Source of the DNA: an uncultured Bifidobacterium sp.
GTDB lineage: Bacteria > Actinomycetota > Actinomycetes > Actinomycetales > Bifidobacteriaceae
Direction of reading: 5' to 3'
DNA length: 39,962 nucleotides
NCBI RefSeq assembly: GCF_949292005.1
Contig: NZ_CASEXV010000088.1
Span: 1-39,962, forward strand
A program made the translations under genes and the position numbers. Numbering within the stretch: the stretch's first letter is position 1; each line of letters starts with the position of its first letter. Below are positions 1 to 7,932 of this stretch, piece by piece. Below the pieces are notes generated by a model. The model worked only from the letters and a program-made list of their open reading frames with translations, searched no databases and had not been told where the DNA came from.

Positions 1-716
1 AGTCGGTGCGACAACGCCGAAACCATCATGTCACGCAGATCATCATCACCCGGCAATGGAGACCTGTGAACCATCAGGGAGGTGGAACCTGCGATCGGCA
101 GATCGGATTGGGCGATCGACGTATTCATCCCCACTCCCACCACGACGCCGGCCAGCGACTCATCCAAGGGAACGATCTGGACAAGGATGCCACCCATCTT
201 CAGACCGTCGCAAAAGATATCGTTGGGCCATTTCAGCGCCATGGAGCAGTCATCGTGCGTGGGGAGGGCGCCACAGCATCCGACGACGTCATCCACCGCG
301 TCAAGCGCCGCCAAGCCCGACAGAAGGGAAATCCACCCATTGACGGATGGGTCGGAGACCACCGACCACGGCATGACGCCGACGTACGAGACCATCATCG
401 ACCCATGGGGGCGCTCCCTCCACGGTCGCCCCAGCCGACCATGCCCGCCGGTTTGGGAATCCGCGACGACGACCAAGTCGGGGAATCCGTCATACGCGCG
501 ACCATCCACCCCACCCTTCGCGAGCACTCTCACGGCCACGCTGTTCGTGGAATCGGTTTGTCTGAACAGCAGAACGTCGACGCCCGAAGCAACGGTTCTT
601 GGCAGACGCAGGCCCGCCAATCCGCGCGCCGCGACCACATCGTCACCACGTGCCGGCGCACCGGATCCACGGGACGGAAGCCCCGACAAGGCCTCGGAAA
701 AACTGTTGCATTCCAT
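1..716 (-). CDS. birA: Biotin--[acetyl-CoA carboxylase] ligase, partial (C-terminus beyond window)
   Basis: Translating the minus strand from the ATG at 716 gives an open frame to the window edge. It carries the biotin-protein-ligase signatures: a TDSTN motif where the catalytic fold begins, the biotinyl-AMP glycine-rich loop (QTGGHGRLGRPW), and MALKWPNDIFCDGLKMGGIL, which holds the KWPND and K-x-GGIL active-site segments. The enzyme activates biotin with ATP and attaches it to the biotin carrier of acyl-CoA carboxylases. No N-terminal helix-turn-helix precedes the ligase domain, so this is a monofunctional ligase and not an E. coli-like repressor. The start has no Shine-Dalgarno; instead a TAGTCT hexamer lies exactly 7 nt upstream, suggesting a leaderless mRNA. 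It is divergent from the membrane-protein gene at 783. Family assignment is secure; only the 3' end is missing. Confidence 0.9.
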   Translation of the reverse strand, partial: MECNSFSEALSGLPSRGSGAPARGDDVVAARGLAGLRLPRTVASGVDVLLFRQTDSTNSVAVRVLAKGGVDGRAYDGFPDLVVVADSQTGGHGRLGRPWRERPHGSMMVSYVGVMPWSVVSDPSVNGWISLLSGLAALDAVDDVVGCCGALPTHDDCSMALKWPNDIFCDGLKMGGILVQIVPLDESLAGVVVGVGMNTSIAQSDLPIAGSTSLMVHRSPLPGDDDLRDMMVSALSHR

Positions 717-723
717 GACGACC

Positions 724-729
724 AGACTA
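724..729 (-). promoter_or_regulatory. -10 box of birA, leaderless start predicted
   Basis: TAGTCT on the minus strand is separated by 7 nt from the birA ATG at 716. No Shine-Dalgarno is present. No convincing -35 is seen. One of seven starts in the window with this exact spacing. Confidence 0.5.
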
Positions 730-769
730 CCCGCGTGGTCATTCCATGGCCGCGTCCGTGGGGGATCAG

Positions 770-775
770 TACAAT
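770..775 (+). promoter_or_regulatory. -10 box of the membrane-protein gene, leaderless start predicted
   Basis: TACAAT lies exactly 7 nt before the ATG at 783, which would place the transcript 5' end on the start codon. It sits 40 bp from the oppositely oriented birA -10, so the two promoters are back to back. A competing reading is the in-frame ATG at 774 served by the GGGGGA at 760-765. Confidence 0.5.
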
Positions 776-782
776 GCCAGCC

Positions 783-2873
783 ATGACCTCTGTCTCACAT
801 GGACCCCGTTCGACGACGAGGTCGTCGAGGGCCAGTGCGACGGGAATCGGCCGCCTGCGTGCGGTGCTCACCTGGGCCGTCGTCGTCGCCGCGTGTCTGT
901 GGCTCGCTCTGTGCACCGCCGTGGGGCCTTTGTACTGGAAGGACGCCTCGATCGCGAACTTCTCATGGATCAACGCCGCCTGCGGCATAGCGTCCTTGGG
1001 AATCTATCTGGGAATCGTGGTGTCCTTGGTCCGGCACGCGCGATGCACCACGAAACGGCGGCATCATCGGACCCTACGGACCGCGCTGGACCGTATCCCG
1101 CTTCCCGCCGTTCACGGGGAAAAAGCCGGAGTCGTCCTGGGTCGGGCCGTTGTCCGCGGGAGCGATGCCGCCTGGAAAATCCTCCTGATACTCCTTCTCG
1201 GCTGGGCATGGGTTCCCGTGGCGCTTGTGTCGGCCTTCGGAGCCGACATCTTCTCGCAGTTCAAGGAGTTCAGCTGGTCATGGAACCAATGGACGGGAGT
1301 GCAGCAGCCCTACATCGGATTCTTCTCCTTCGTCCCCATGGACATCTATCCCACGGCCCATTATCTGTGGCCCACCCACGCGACCTATCTGACGGACCAG
1401 CACAACATCGTGCTGACGATCGTCTATGGGGCCACCGGAGCCGCGTCCCGCTTCCTCACCGGCGGCAACGACTGGGGACTCGCCACCCTATCGCTGCTGC
1501 AGCTGGTGTTCGCCGCGTTCTGTCTCGCATCCGCCTCGAACAGATTCCTCAACGCGCCCTGGCGCGGATCCGTTGGACTCTGGCGGACCGAGACCCGCCA
1601 TCCGGGACGTCCAGAGCTCGGTCCGTCGGAGGGTGTCCCCGTAAGCCTCACCCATCCCGAATATGGTCTATCCCATCCGTGGACGACGCCGGTGCGCGTC
1701 TGGAACGGCCATCCGTCACGCCCCCGTTCGCGGGATTTCGCAGGTCCGGGAATGCGGGTACTCATCCTCGCGTTCTTCCTGACATGTCCTCTCGTCGTGT
1801 TCAGCACGATCTCGCTGACCAAGTCCCCGCTTTTCGCCTTCGCATTCACCTGGTGGTTCTCGATCGGATACGAGATTCGGCGCACATCGCGAGATCGCGC
1901 GCACTCCGGATCCTCATGCCGTCTGCGCCGCTCCTCCCTGGTGGAGCTGGTCCTGTCTACCGCGGTGATGATCGTCAGCGCCAAATACGCCTGGTACATC
2001 GTTCTTCTCACCACCGTCACCGCCATGCTCGCCGATAAGACGCACCGCCGGGACGTCCTCATCGGTATGGCCGTCCCCGCGGTCCTGATTCACGGAGCCA
2101 TCGTCCTTCTTATCGCGCAGGGCGTCATCATCAACGGAGACCCCATCGAAAGCCGCGGCGTGCAGCTGCAGCAGATAGCGCGGATAGCCCAGAGAAACCC
2201 GAGCGCCATACCCGCGAAGGCGCGAACCGAGATATCCGCCATCTTCAACCTCGATCAGATGGCCGAGTCGTACACCCCATATGACGCGGACCCCGTGAAA
2301 TCATCGGGGATACAGTCCAAGAAGGTGAGCTACCGCTGGCGTTCAGTCACGAAGGAGGACCTGTCACGGTTCAATGACGCATGGCTGCGCATCGTGGTCG
2401 CGGATCCGGTGACGGCCACCGACGCGTTCCTCGCGAAAAGCTTCGGCTATTTCAACGTCACGGACAATCCTTATGTGTCCATGGACTACTACATCGACAA
2501 TGACTACGTGCGCAACTCCACAGATTGGCTCGGGCACTGGAACGCATCCGGACGCGCGGGACTGATGCGCGCGGTCCGCTCATGGAGCCGGATTCCCGTG
2601 CTGGGGTGGATCGTCCATGGGAATCTCTACGTCACGCTGACACTACTTATCGGTGCCGCCGAGGTCGTTTTGCACCGCTGGAGATCACTGGCTTGGCACA
2701 TCCCACTTCTTGCGCTGATGGGAGTGATGATCATGGCTCCCGCCAACAACTTCGAAAGACATATGCTGCCGGTGGTCTTCGTCTTCCTCTTCCTCTGCCT
2801 CCAATTCCATCGGGAGTCGCACGTGCGCAAGCCGGGGGAAGCCGGCCGTCCGCGCGGGAACGGGGAGGACTGA
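783..2873 (+). CDS. Large multi-pass membrane protein, GT-C-like, function unknown
   Basis: 696 residues from the ATG at 783. The open frame runs further upstream only as the antisense of birA. Many hydrophobic spans are visible: residues about 21-45, 60-82, the LLILLLGWAWVPVALVSA segment, a cluster in the middle (LVFAAFCLAS, VLILAFFLTCPLVVF, FAFAFTWWFSIG), SAVMIVSAKYAWYIVLLTTVTAML, a span near AVLIHGAIVLLIAQG, and a C-terminal pair. A long presumably extracytoplasmic stretch (about 480-600) separates the last two clusters. The arrangement resembles multi-pass GT-C-type glycosyltransferases and the uncharacterised family that I recall as DUF6020 in bifidobacteria; this assignment is from memory. 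The next gene starts 1 bp after the stop codon, so the two are probably co-transcribed. The start could alternatively be the ATG at 774. No substrate can be named from sequence. Confidence 0.75.
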   Translation: MTSVSHGPRSTTRSSRASATGIGRLRAVLTWAVVVAACLWLALCTAVGPLYWKDASIANFSWINAACGIASLGIYLGIVVSLVRHARCTTKRRHHRTLRTALDRIPLPAVHGEKAGVVLGRAVVRGSDAAWKILLILLLGWAWVPVALVSAFGADIFSQFKEFSWSWNQWTGVQQPYIGFFSFVPMDIYPTAHYLWPTHATYLTDQHNIVLTIVYGATGAASRFLTGGNDWGLATLSLLQLVFAAFCLASASNRFLNAPWRGSVGLWRTETRHPGRPELGPSEGVPVSLTHPEYGLSHPWTTPVRVWNGHPSRPRSRDFAGPGMRVLILAFFLTCPLVVFSTISLTKSPLFAFAFTWWFSIGYEIRRTSRDRAHSGSSCRLRRSSLVELVLSTAVMIVSAKYAWYIVLLTTVTAMLADKTHRRDVLIGMAVPAVLIHGAIVLLIAQGVIINGDPIESRGVQLQQIARIAQRNPSAIPAKARTEISAIFNLDQMAESYTPYDADPVKSSGIQSKKVSYRWRSVTKEDLSRFNDAWLRIVVADPVTATDAFLAKSFGYFNVTDNPYVSMDYYIDNDYVRNSTDWLGHWNASGRAGLMRAVRSWSRIPVLGWIVHGNLYVTLTLLIGAAEVVLHRWRSLAWHIPLLALMGVMIMAPANNFERHMLPVVFVFLFLCLQFHRESHVRKPGEAGRPRGNGED

Positions 2874-2874
2874 T

Positions 2875-3717
2875 ATGGCAGGACATGGCGATTTTCTCGA
2901 CTTGGTCGGTCGCTTCACCGTACGGCGTCGTCATCAGACCCCCGACGAGGACGTACCCGACGACAGGCTTCATTCGATCATCTTTGAATGCCTGACCGAC
3001 GGCATCGCCGACGACCGCGTCGTGTCTCTTATGCATGTCATGGGCTGGAACGACGAGGACACCTGCATGGCGGCGGCCGGGAAGGTCCCGTCCGACGCCC
3101 GCGACGCCGAACGGGACCTTGGTGATGTCATGAGGTCCCACGGGGTCGGTCTTATCCTCAGCGGCATGAGGTCGGGCTGGATGGTCGCGGTGGGCGCCGC
3201 GCGCGAGTCTCAGACCGTGGAGGACGCCTTCGCCGCCCTCGCGGGCTTCTTCGACGACGGATCGCCGGTGTGTCTGGGAGATATGGGGCGGTCGGCGCAC
3301 GGCGCGTCGTCATCCATCAGAGGGGTGCTCTCCGCGCTGCGCACGATACCGGCCGTGCCCGATCTCCCGCGTGTGATCCGCTCATGCGACGTCCTCCCCG
3401 AACGCGCGCTTCTGGGCGACGAGGACGCCCGCCACCAGCTGTATGAGACCGTCTACTCCGCATTACGCGAGGGCGGACCGCTCAATCCCAACCTTCCGAC
3501 CGTCGACGCCTTTCTCCGTCTGGGAGGGTCCCTCGATGCCACCGCCAGACATCTCAAGGTCCATCCCAACACCGTCCGATATCGACTCAAACGCATCGCC
3601 ACAACAACGGGCTGGGACGCGACCGACCCGCGCGAGGCCTACGTTCTGCGCACAGCCTTGGCCATTGGACGAATATACGACGCGTCGGGATCCCATCCCG
3701 CGGAGCCGGCCGTATAG
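2875..3717 (+). CDS. PucR/FasR-like transcriptional regulator (C-terminal HTH_30)
   Basis: 280 residues. The C-terminal 60 residues form a PucR-type helix-turn-helix: ATARHLKVHPNTVRYRLKRI, then TGWDATDPREAYVLRTALAIGR. The preceding segment (ERALLGDEDARHQLYETVYSALREGGPL) and the helix-turn-helix closely resemble, from memory, Streptomyces FasR, the activator of fatty-acid synthase genes. The N-terminal 180 residues have no domain I can name and could be the effector-binding part. A strong GGGGAGG precedes the ATG at 2875 with good spacing, so this gene is translated from an ordinary leader. It follows the membrane-protein gene by a single base. Proximity to birA (biotin supply for acyl-CoA carboxylase) is consistent with a lipid-synthesis regulator, but that role is inferred. 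Confidence 0.75.
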   Translation: MAGHGDFLDLVGRFTVRRRHQTPDEDVPDDRLHSIIFECLTDGIADDRVVSLMHVMGWNDEDTCMAAAGKVPSDARDAERDLGDVMRSHGVGLILSGMRSGWMVAVGAARESQTVEDAFAALAGFFDDGSPVCLGDMGRSAHGASSSIRGVLSALRTIPAVPDLPRVIRSCDVLPERALLGDEDARHQLYETVYSALREGGPLNPNLPTVDAFLRLGGSLDATARHLKVHPNTVRYRLKRIATTTGWDATDPREAYVLRTALAIGRIYDASGSHPAEPAV

Positions 3718-3875
3718 ACGGCATCCACAGGACATGAGACTCCACGGACCAGCGTGGACACCCGACGATGCCGACCCGACGACACGGTCCAACAACGTCG
3801 AAAGAACCCCCATCGAATCCGAAGCAGGAGTTGACGAACTTCCTGTGCCGGAGCCGCTGGGGGTCCAGGGGGAAT

Positions 3876-3889
3876 GACGCGGATGCGTC
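3876..3889. terminator. Weak candidate hairpin between fasR-like gene and rplA
   Basis: GACGC-GGAT-GCGTC, a 5-bp stem with a 4-nt loop between convergent genes, 12 bp beyond the rplA stop. No proper T-run on either side, so its role as terminator is uncertain. The rest of 3718-3900 holds only a 6-bp TCCACG/CGTGGA inverted repeat at 3741-3758. Confidence 0.25.
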
Positions 3890-3900
3890 TTCTCGGTCTC

Positions 3901-4596
3901 TCAGGCCAGTGTGGCCGGATCGAGCGGGATTCCCGGTCCCATAGTGGACGTGAGCGTAGCCTTCGAGATGTAGCGTCCCTTCACGGTCGCTGGCTTGAGG
4001 CGCTTGACCTCGTCGGCCACGGCCTTGAAGTTCTCATCAAGCGCGCTCTCATCGAACGAGAGCTTGCCGACAAGGAAAGAGAGGTTTCCGTGCTTGTCGA
4101 CGCGGAATTCGATCTTCCCGCCCTTGATGTCCTTCACCGCTTTGGTGACGTCCATCGTAACGGTTCCGGTCTTGGGATTCGGCATCAGACCACGAGGTCC
4201 GAGCACGCGTCCCAGCCGTCCGACCTTGCCCATCATGTCCGGGGTGGCGACCACGGCGTCAAAGTCGAGGAAGCCGTCCTGCACCTTGGCGACGAGATCG
4301 TCATCACCAACGATGTCCGCTCCGGCCTCCGTGGCCTCGGTGGCCTTAGGACCGCGGGCGAAGACGAGGACCTTGGCGGTTTTGCCGGTTCCGTGGGGAA
4401 GGTTCACCACGCCGCGCACGAGCTGATCCGCCTTGCGGGGATCCACGCCCAGACGGTACACGACCTCGACGGTCTCGTCGAAACCACGCTTGGGCATGCT
4501 CTTGAGCAGGGCGATTGCCTCGGGAGCGGTGTAGAGGTTGTTGCGATCGACCTTCTCGGCCGCCTCGCGGTACTTCTTCGAATACTGCTTGGCCAT
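3901..4596 (-). CDS. rplA: Large ribosomal subunit protein L1
   Basis: 231 residues, the usual length for bacterial L1. It binds 23S rRNA at the mobile L1 stalk and helps move deacylated tRNA out of the E site; in many bacteria it also represses its own L11-L1 message. The L1 family is recognisable from KMPKRGFDETVEVVYRLGVD near the N-terminus, NLPHGTGK, VLGPRGLMPNPKTGTVT in the middle and GKIEFRVDKHGN. A GAGGAGAAGG Shine-Dalgarno precedes the ATG. It is the last gene of the tRNA-Trp/secE/nusG/rplK/rplA run, 14 bp after rplK. The L10-L7/L12 genes that follow in many bacteria are not here. Confidence 0.97.
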   Translation of the reverse strand: MAKQYSKKYREAAEKVDRNNLYTAPEAIALLKSMPKRGFDETVEVVYRLGVDPRKADQLVRGVVNLPHGTGKTAKVLVFARGPKATEATEAGADIVGDDDLVAKVQDGFLDFDAVVATPDMMGKVGRLGRVLGPRGLMPNPKTGTVTMDVTKAVKDIKGGKIEFRVDKHGNLSFLVGKLSFDESALDENFKAVADEVKRLKPATVKGRYISKATLTSTMGPGIPLDPATLA

Positions 4597-4610
4597 CTGT
4601 CCTTCTCCTC

Positions 4611-5042
4611 TCAGTCCGTGACCGTGATGCCCATCGAACGGGCGGTGCCCGCGATGATTTTCATTCCGGCCTCGACGTCACGTGCGGAAAGATCCGGCAT
4701 CTTGATTTCCGCGATCTCGCGGACCTGCGCCTTGGTGACCGTGCCGACCTTGTGCGTCAGCGGGTTCTCGGTGCCCTTGTCAATACCGGCGGCCTTGAGA
4801 AGCAGAGCCGCGGCCGGCGGGGTCTTGAGGATGAAGGTGAACGAGCGATCCTCGAAAACCGTGATCTCCACGGGGACGATCTGGCCCATCTTGTCCTGCG
4901 TGGCCGCATTGTAGGCCTTGCAGAACTCCATGATGTTCACGCCATGCGATCCCAGCGCAGGACCTAGAGGCGGAGCCGGATTGGCCTTGCCCGCCTGGAT
5001 CTCGAGCTTGATCAGCGCTGAGACTTTCTTCTTGGGAGCCAT
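4611..5042 (-). CDS. rplK: Large ribosomal subunit protein L11
   Basis: 143 residues from the ATG at 5042 (MAPKKKVSALIKLEI). The open frame continues upstream but the conserved L11 N-terminus fixes this start. L11 binds 23S rRNA at the GTPase-associated centre and is required for stringent-factor activation. Diagnostic segments: GKANPAPPLGPALGSHGVNI (the proline-rich N-terminal switch), FCKAYNAATQDKMGQIVPVEI and the C-terminal RNA-binding domain ending GTARSMGITVTD. The Shine-Dalgarno is weak (GAAAGAAG about 10 nt upstream). The 260-bp gap to nusG probably holds a separate promoter and an L1-responsive leader, though I cannot identify the L1 site. Confidence 0.97.
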   Translation of the reverse strand: MAPKKKVSALIKLEIQAGKANPAPPLGPALGSHGVNIMEFCKAYNAATQDKMGQIVPVEITVFEDRSFTFILKTPPAAALLLKAAGIDKGTENPLTHKVGTVTKAQVREIAEIKMPDLSARDVEAGMKIIAGTARSMGITVTD

Positions 5043-5248
5043 ACTATGGTTCTTCTTTCTATCAGCGGTGCGAACGGTCCACGCCAAGACCGGCCGAAGC
5101 CGAACCCCGCCGGGCCCTCCCGCAACGGATGTTACCGTGCCTACACCTTGCGGACGAACCGCATGCACAAGCTTCACTATTATGGCCGCCGACACGGACA
5201 TCGTTCCAAGGACACGCCGAAGACCTCATGGTGTCATGCGGATATGAA

Positions 5249-5284
5249 TCAGGGCCCCCGGGAACCAACCCGGAAAGACCCTGA
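5249..5284. terminator. Imperfect hairpin after nusG
   Basis: A two-part stem TCAGGG...CCCTGA with an inner CCGGG/CCCGG helix, located 19 bp beyond the nusG stop. No T-run follows on the nusG strand, so it may attenuate rather than terminate, leaving rplKA partly dependent on its own promoter. The rest of the 260-bp gap to rplK shows no gene. Confidence 0.35.
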
Positions 5285-5302
5285 GATAAAGGAAAAAAAC
5301 GG

Positions 5303-6049
5303 TTAGGACAGCTTCTCGACCTGATTGAATCCCAACTCGACCGGGGTATCACGACCGAAGATCGACACAAGAACCGTGAGTTTCTGCGTCGCCGGCTCGA
5401 TGTCGGACACCATGGCGGGCATGGTCTCGAATGGTCCATCCGTAACGGTGACCTGATCACCCACAGCGTAGGAAACCTCGACCTTGCGCTCCTTCGTGGC
5501 CGTGGGCTTGTCTCCGGCCGCGCGAAGCGCCTCCGCGGCGATCATCGGGGCCATCATCGTGACGACCTCCTTGGTGCTCAGCGCGGCAGGCTCCCTGGAT
5601 GGCCCTACGAAGCCGGTGACGCCCTCGGTGTCACGCACGATGCGCCGCGCCTCCTCGTCGGGATTCATCCTGATAAGGACATAACCCGGCACCCTGACGC
5701 GGGTAACGACCTTGCGGCCCTTCTCCGTGTGCTGTTCGACCTCCTCCATGGGAACCTCGACCTGGAAGATGTTCTCCTCCATCCCGTAGTTCTGCACACG
5801 GGATTCGATGTTCGCCTTGACGCGCTTCTCGTAACCGGAATACGTGTGGAGGACATACCAGTGGCCCGGCAGCGACCTCAGACTGTTTCTGAACTCATCG
5901 ACGGCCTTGGAGCCCGCGTCCACCGGCTGCTCAGGCTCCTGATTCCCCTCCTGCGCGGCTACCGGCTCCTTGGAGACGGCCCCGGTCTGCGCGGGCACCT
6001 CCGCGGTCACATCGGCCTCGGCCTGCGCGGGATTGAGTTCTTCAGACAT
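5303..6049 (-). CDS. nusG: Transcription termination/antitermination protein NusG
   Basis: 248 residues. NusG binds RNA polymerase beta-prime and links it to Rho or to ribosomal S10. An acidic, Glu/Ala/Pro-rich N-terminal tail of about 60 residues is followed by the NGN domain (WYVLHTYSGYEKRVKANIESR, then VPGYVLIRMNPDEEA and VTGFVGPSREPAALS) and the C-terminal KOW domain (YAVGDQVTVTDGPFETMPAMV...LTVLVSIFGRDTPVELGFNQVEKL). The acidic extension is typical of actinobacterial NusG and makes the protein about 70 residues longer than E. coli NusG. AAGGTG precedes the ATG. It lies 24 bp downstream of secE in the same operon. Confidence 0.96.
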   Translation of the reverse strand: MSEELNPAQAEADVTAEVPAQTGAVSKEPVAAQEGNQEPEQPVDAGSKAVDEFRNSLRSLPGHWYVLHTYSGYEKRVKANIESRVQNYGMEENIFQVEVPMEEVEQHTEKGRKVVTRVRVPGYVLIRMNPDEEARRIVRDTEGVTGFVGPSREPAALSTKEVVTMMAPMIAAEALRAAGDKPTATKERKVEVSYAVGDQVTVTDGPFETMPAMVSDIEPATQKLTVLVSIFGRDTPVELGFNQVEKLS

Positions 6050-6072
6050 TCACACACCTTCGATTCGTCGTA

Positions 6073-6330
6073 TCAGCCAAACATCCATAGGACAAGCTTG
6101 CCCAGCCCAAAGTCCATCGCCGTGACCAGCCCCATGAGAATCAGCACGAAGACGAACACCGCGAAGGACCACGCAAGAAGCTCCTTGCCTGTGGGAGTCA
6201 CGACTTTAAGGAGCTCGTCGACCGTCTGTCTGATGAACCTTCCAATGCGCGCGAACACATTGATTTTGGCGACCTTGGGCTTGGAAGCCTTGACGGTCTT
6301 ATCCGTATCCTGGTCCTTCGCCTTCGCCAT
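6073..6330 (-). CDS. secE: Preprotein translocase subunit SecE
   Basis: 85 residues starting at the ATG at 6330, which has GAGGG at 6-nt spacing; the in-frame ATG at 6336 overlaps that ribosome-binding site and is less likely. A charged Lys-rich N-terminus (residues 1-25) is followed by the SecE amphipathic segment FARIGRFIRQTVDELLKVVTPTGKEL and a single transmembrane helix (SFAVFVFVLILMGLVTAMDFGLGKLV). SecE clamps the SecY channel in the cytoplasmic membrane. It lies between tRNA-Trp and nusG, the standard actinobacterial order. Confidence 0.95.
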   Translation of the reverse strand: MAKAKDQDTDKTVKASKPKVAKINVFARIGRFIRQTVDELLKVVTPTGKELLAWSFAVFVFVLILMGLVTAMDFGLGKLVLWMFG

Positions 6331-6369
6331 TGTCATCCCTCACTCGGCCGGTCTGTCTCACTGTATTTG

Positions 6370-6442
6370 CAGGGACGGCGGGACTCGAACCCACAACCTA
6401 CGGTTTTGGAGACCGTTGCGCTACCAATTGCGCCACATCCCT
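6370..6442 (-). tRNA. tRNA-Trp (anticodon CCA)
   Basis: 73-nt cloverleaf on the minus strand. Acceptor stem AGGGATG/CGTCCCT, D-arm GCGCAATTGGTAGCGC, anticodon loop CTCCAAA giving CCA, T-arm GGGTTCGAACCC, discriminator G. CCA is not encoded (the discriminator is followed by CAA). It is the first element of the secE-nusG transcription unit. Confidence 0.97.
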
Positions 6443-6496
6443 AGGGCTGCCGTTCCGCCCAAGCACTCTGCGCACGAACAAAACCGCCAAGGAGCC

Positions 6497-6526
6497 ATAC
6501 TAGCGGGTGGCTACGATTTCGTCCAA
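6497..6526 (-). promoter_or_regulatory. Promoter of tRNA-Trp/secE/nusG
   Basis: On the minus strand TTGGAC (6521-6526) and TAGTAT (6497-6502) are separated by 18 bp, close to the sigma-70/SigA consensus. Transcription would begin near 6490, about 48 nt before the tRNA 5' end. Confidence 0.7.
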
Positions 6527-6668
6527 TCCCCGAGGGCGTCACGCGCACCCGCCGGCCTCACACGCTGGAACACGCCAACCGCAGTACGGCACGATCCGCA
6601 ACGGCGCTGGGACGACCAGAGGACGAGAGACCGGAGAGACAAACCGGAAAACCGCCAGCCTACCGGGT

Positions 6669-7880
6669 CTACCTCGCCCACTGCGCGAAACGTCGCATTC
6701 CCTCCGCCAAATCCTCGTCGGACAGCGCATATGAGAATCTGAGGAACCCGGGAGCCCCGAAGGCCTCTCCGGGAACCGCGGCGATATGCGCCTCCTGGAG
6801 AAGAAGCGAGGACAGCATGGCGGAGGAGTCAACCTGCGAATGGTTGGGGCCCACCCGTCGTCCAAGAAGTCCACGGACATCGGCGAACGCGTAGAACGCG
6901 CCTCGTGGGGTGGGGCATACCACGCCAGGTACGTCGTTGAGATCCGCCACGATGGCACGTCGCCGCCGGTCGAAAGCCTCGCGCATCGAGGCCACCGCGT
7001 CCAGCGGTCCACGCACCGCCTCGAGCGCGGCCCGCTGCGGAACGTTCGACACATTCGAGGAAAGGTGGCTTTGAAGTTTGACGGCAGCCGCACGAACCGG
7101 ATCCGGCGCGATCATCCATCCAACACGCCAGCCTGTCATGGCATAGGTCTTCGCCACACCGTTGAGCACTATCAACTGATCGCGCACCTCGGGAACCCTC
7201 TCGCCCACATAGGCGGTGTGCGCGCCGTCATAGTTCAGATGCTCGTAGATCTCATCGGAGACGACCCAGACATGATGGTCGACGGCCCACCGGCCAATGG
7301 CCTCGATTGTTTCCGCGCTCCACACCGCTCCCGTCGGATTGCACGGCGAGTTGACCACCACGGCGCGGGTGCGTGCGGTCCGAGCGGCCTCAAGATCCTC
7401 CACACGCGGCTCGAACCCCCCCTCCGGATCGGACCGCACGATCACCGGAACACCACCGGCAAGGCGCACGGCCTCCGGGTAGCTCGTCCAATATGGCGCG
7501 GGGATGATGACCTCATCACCGTCGTTGAGAAGCACCTGGAAGGTCTCATACACCGCCTGTTTGCCACCGTTTGTCACAACCACCTGCGAGGGGTCCACGG
7601 CGTAGCCGGAATCGCGGAGCGTTTTCGCCGCGATGGCCTCACGCAACTCGGGAAGACCGGGAGTGGGCGTGTACCGATGGTTGCGCGGATCGCGGCAGGC
7701 CCGCACGGCGGCCTCCACAACGTAGCCGGGAGTCGGAAAATTCGGCTCGCCCGCTCCAAAACCGATGACGTCGACTCCCTCGGCCTTCATGGCCTTCGCT
7801 TGAGAATCAACAGCCAACGTGGCGCTTGGGGCCACGGAATCGATACGATCACTAACCACACGCCAGTCAGACCCAGTCAT
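6669..7880 (-). CDS. aspC: PLP-dependent class I aminotransferase, aspartate aminotransferase type
   Basis: 403 residues with the fold-type I aminotransferase pattern: IGFGAGEPNFPTP near residue 40, the phosphate loop NGGKQAV (about 104-110), SPCNPTGAV with Asn181 contacting PLP, Asp209 and Tyr212 in SDEIYEHLNYDG, the Schiff-base lysine Lys244 in NGVAKTYAMTGWR, and the substrate-carboxylate arginine in FLRFSYALSDE near the end. These are features of the I-gamma aspartate/prephenate aminotransferases. It likely interconverts aspartate and oxaloacetate, feeding the lysine/threonine/methionine branch enzymes elsewhere in the window; exact substrate range cannot be read from sequence. No Shine-Dalgarno is present; TAGAGT lies exactly 7 nt before the ATG, suggesting a leaderless mRNA separate from proB upstream. 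Confidence 0.9.
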   Translation of the reverse strand: MTGSDWRVVSDRIDSVAPSATLAVDSQAKAMKAEGVDVIGFGAGEPNFPTPGYVVEAAVRACRDPRNHRYTPTPGLPELREAIAAKTLRDSGYAVDPSQVVVTNGGKQAVYETFQVLLNDGDEVIIPAPYWTSYPEAVRLAGGVPVIVRSDPEGGFEPRVEDLEAARTARTRAVVVNSPCNPTGAVWSAETIEAIGRWAVDHHVWVVSDEIYEHLNYDGAHTAYVGERVPEVRDQLIVLNGVAKTYAMTGWRVGWMIAPDPVRAAAVKLQSHLSSNVSNVPQRAALEAVRGPLDAVASMREAFDRRRRAIVADLNDVPGVVCPTPRGAFYAFADVRGLLGRRVGPNHSQVDSSAMLSSLLLQEAHIAAVPGEAFGAPGFLRFSYALSDEDLAEGMRRFAQWAR

Positions 7881-7887
7881 GGAATCA

Positions 7888-7893
7888 ACTCTA
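7888..7893 (-). promoter_or_regulatory. -10 box of the aminotransferase gene, leaderless start predicted
   Basis: TAGAGT on the minus strand, 7 nt from the ATG at 7880. The overlapping TATAGA at 7890-7895 would instead give a 2-nt leader. Confidence 0.45.
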
Positions 7894-7932
7894 TAACCGA
7901 GGTCGGAGAATCACACGCCGCGCACCGCCGCG

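Noticed and set aside
6..782. In-frame upstream extension of the membrane-protein reading frame on the plus strand
   Set aside because: It is the antisense of birA, whose ligase motifs on the minus strand are unmistakable. The extension has no recognisable protein features.
530..988. 152-codon minus-strand frame spanning the birA start
   Set aside because: It is a different frame from birA and overlaps the start of the membrane protein; its composition shows no protein-like pattern.
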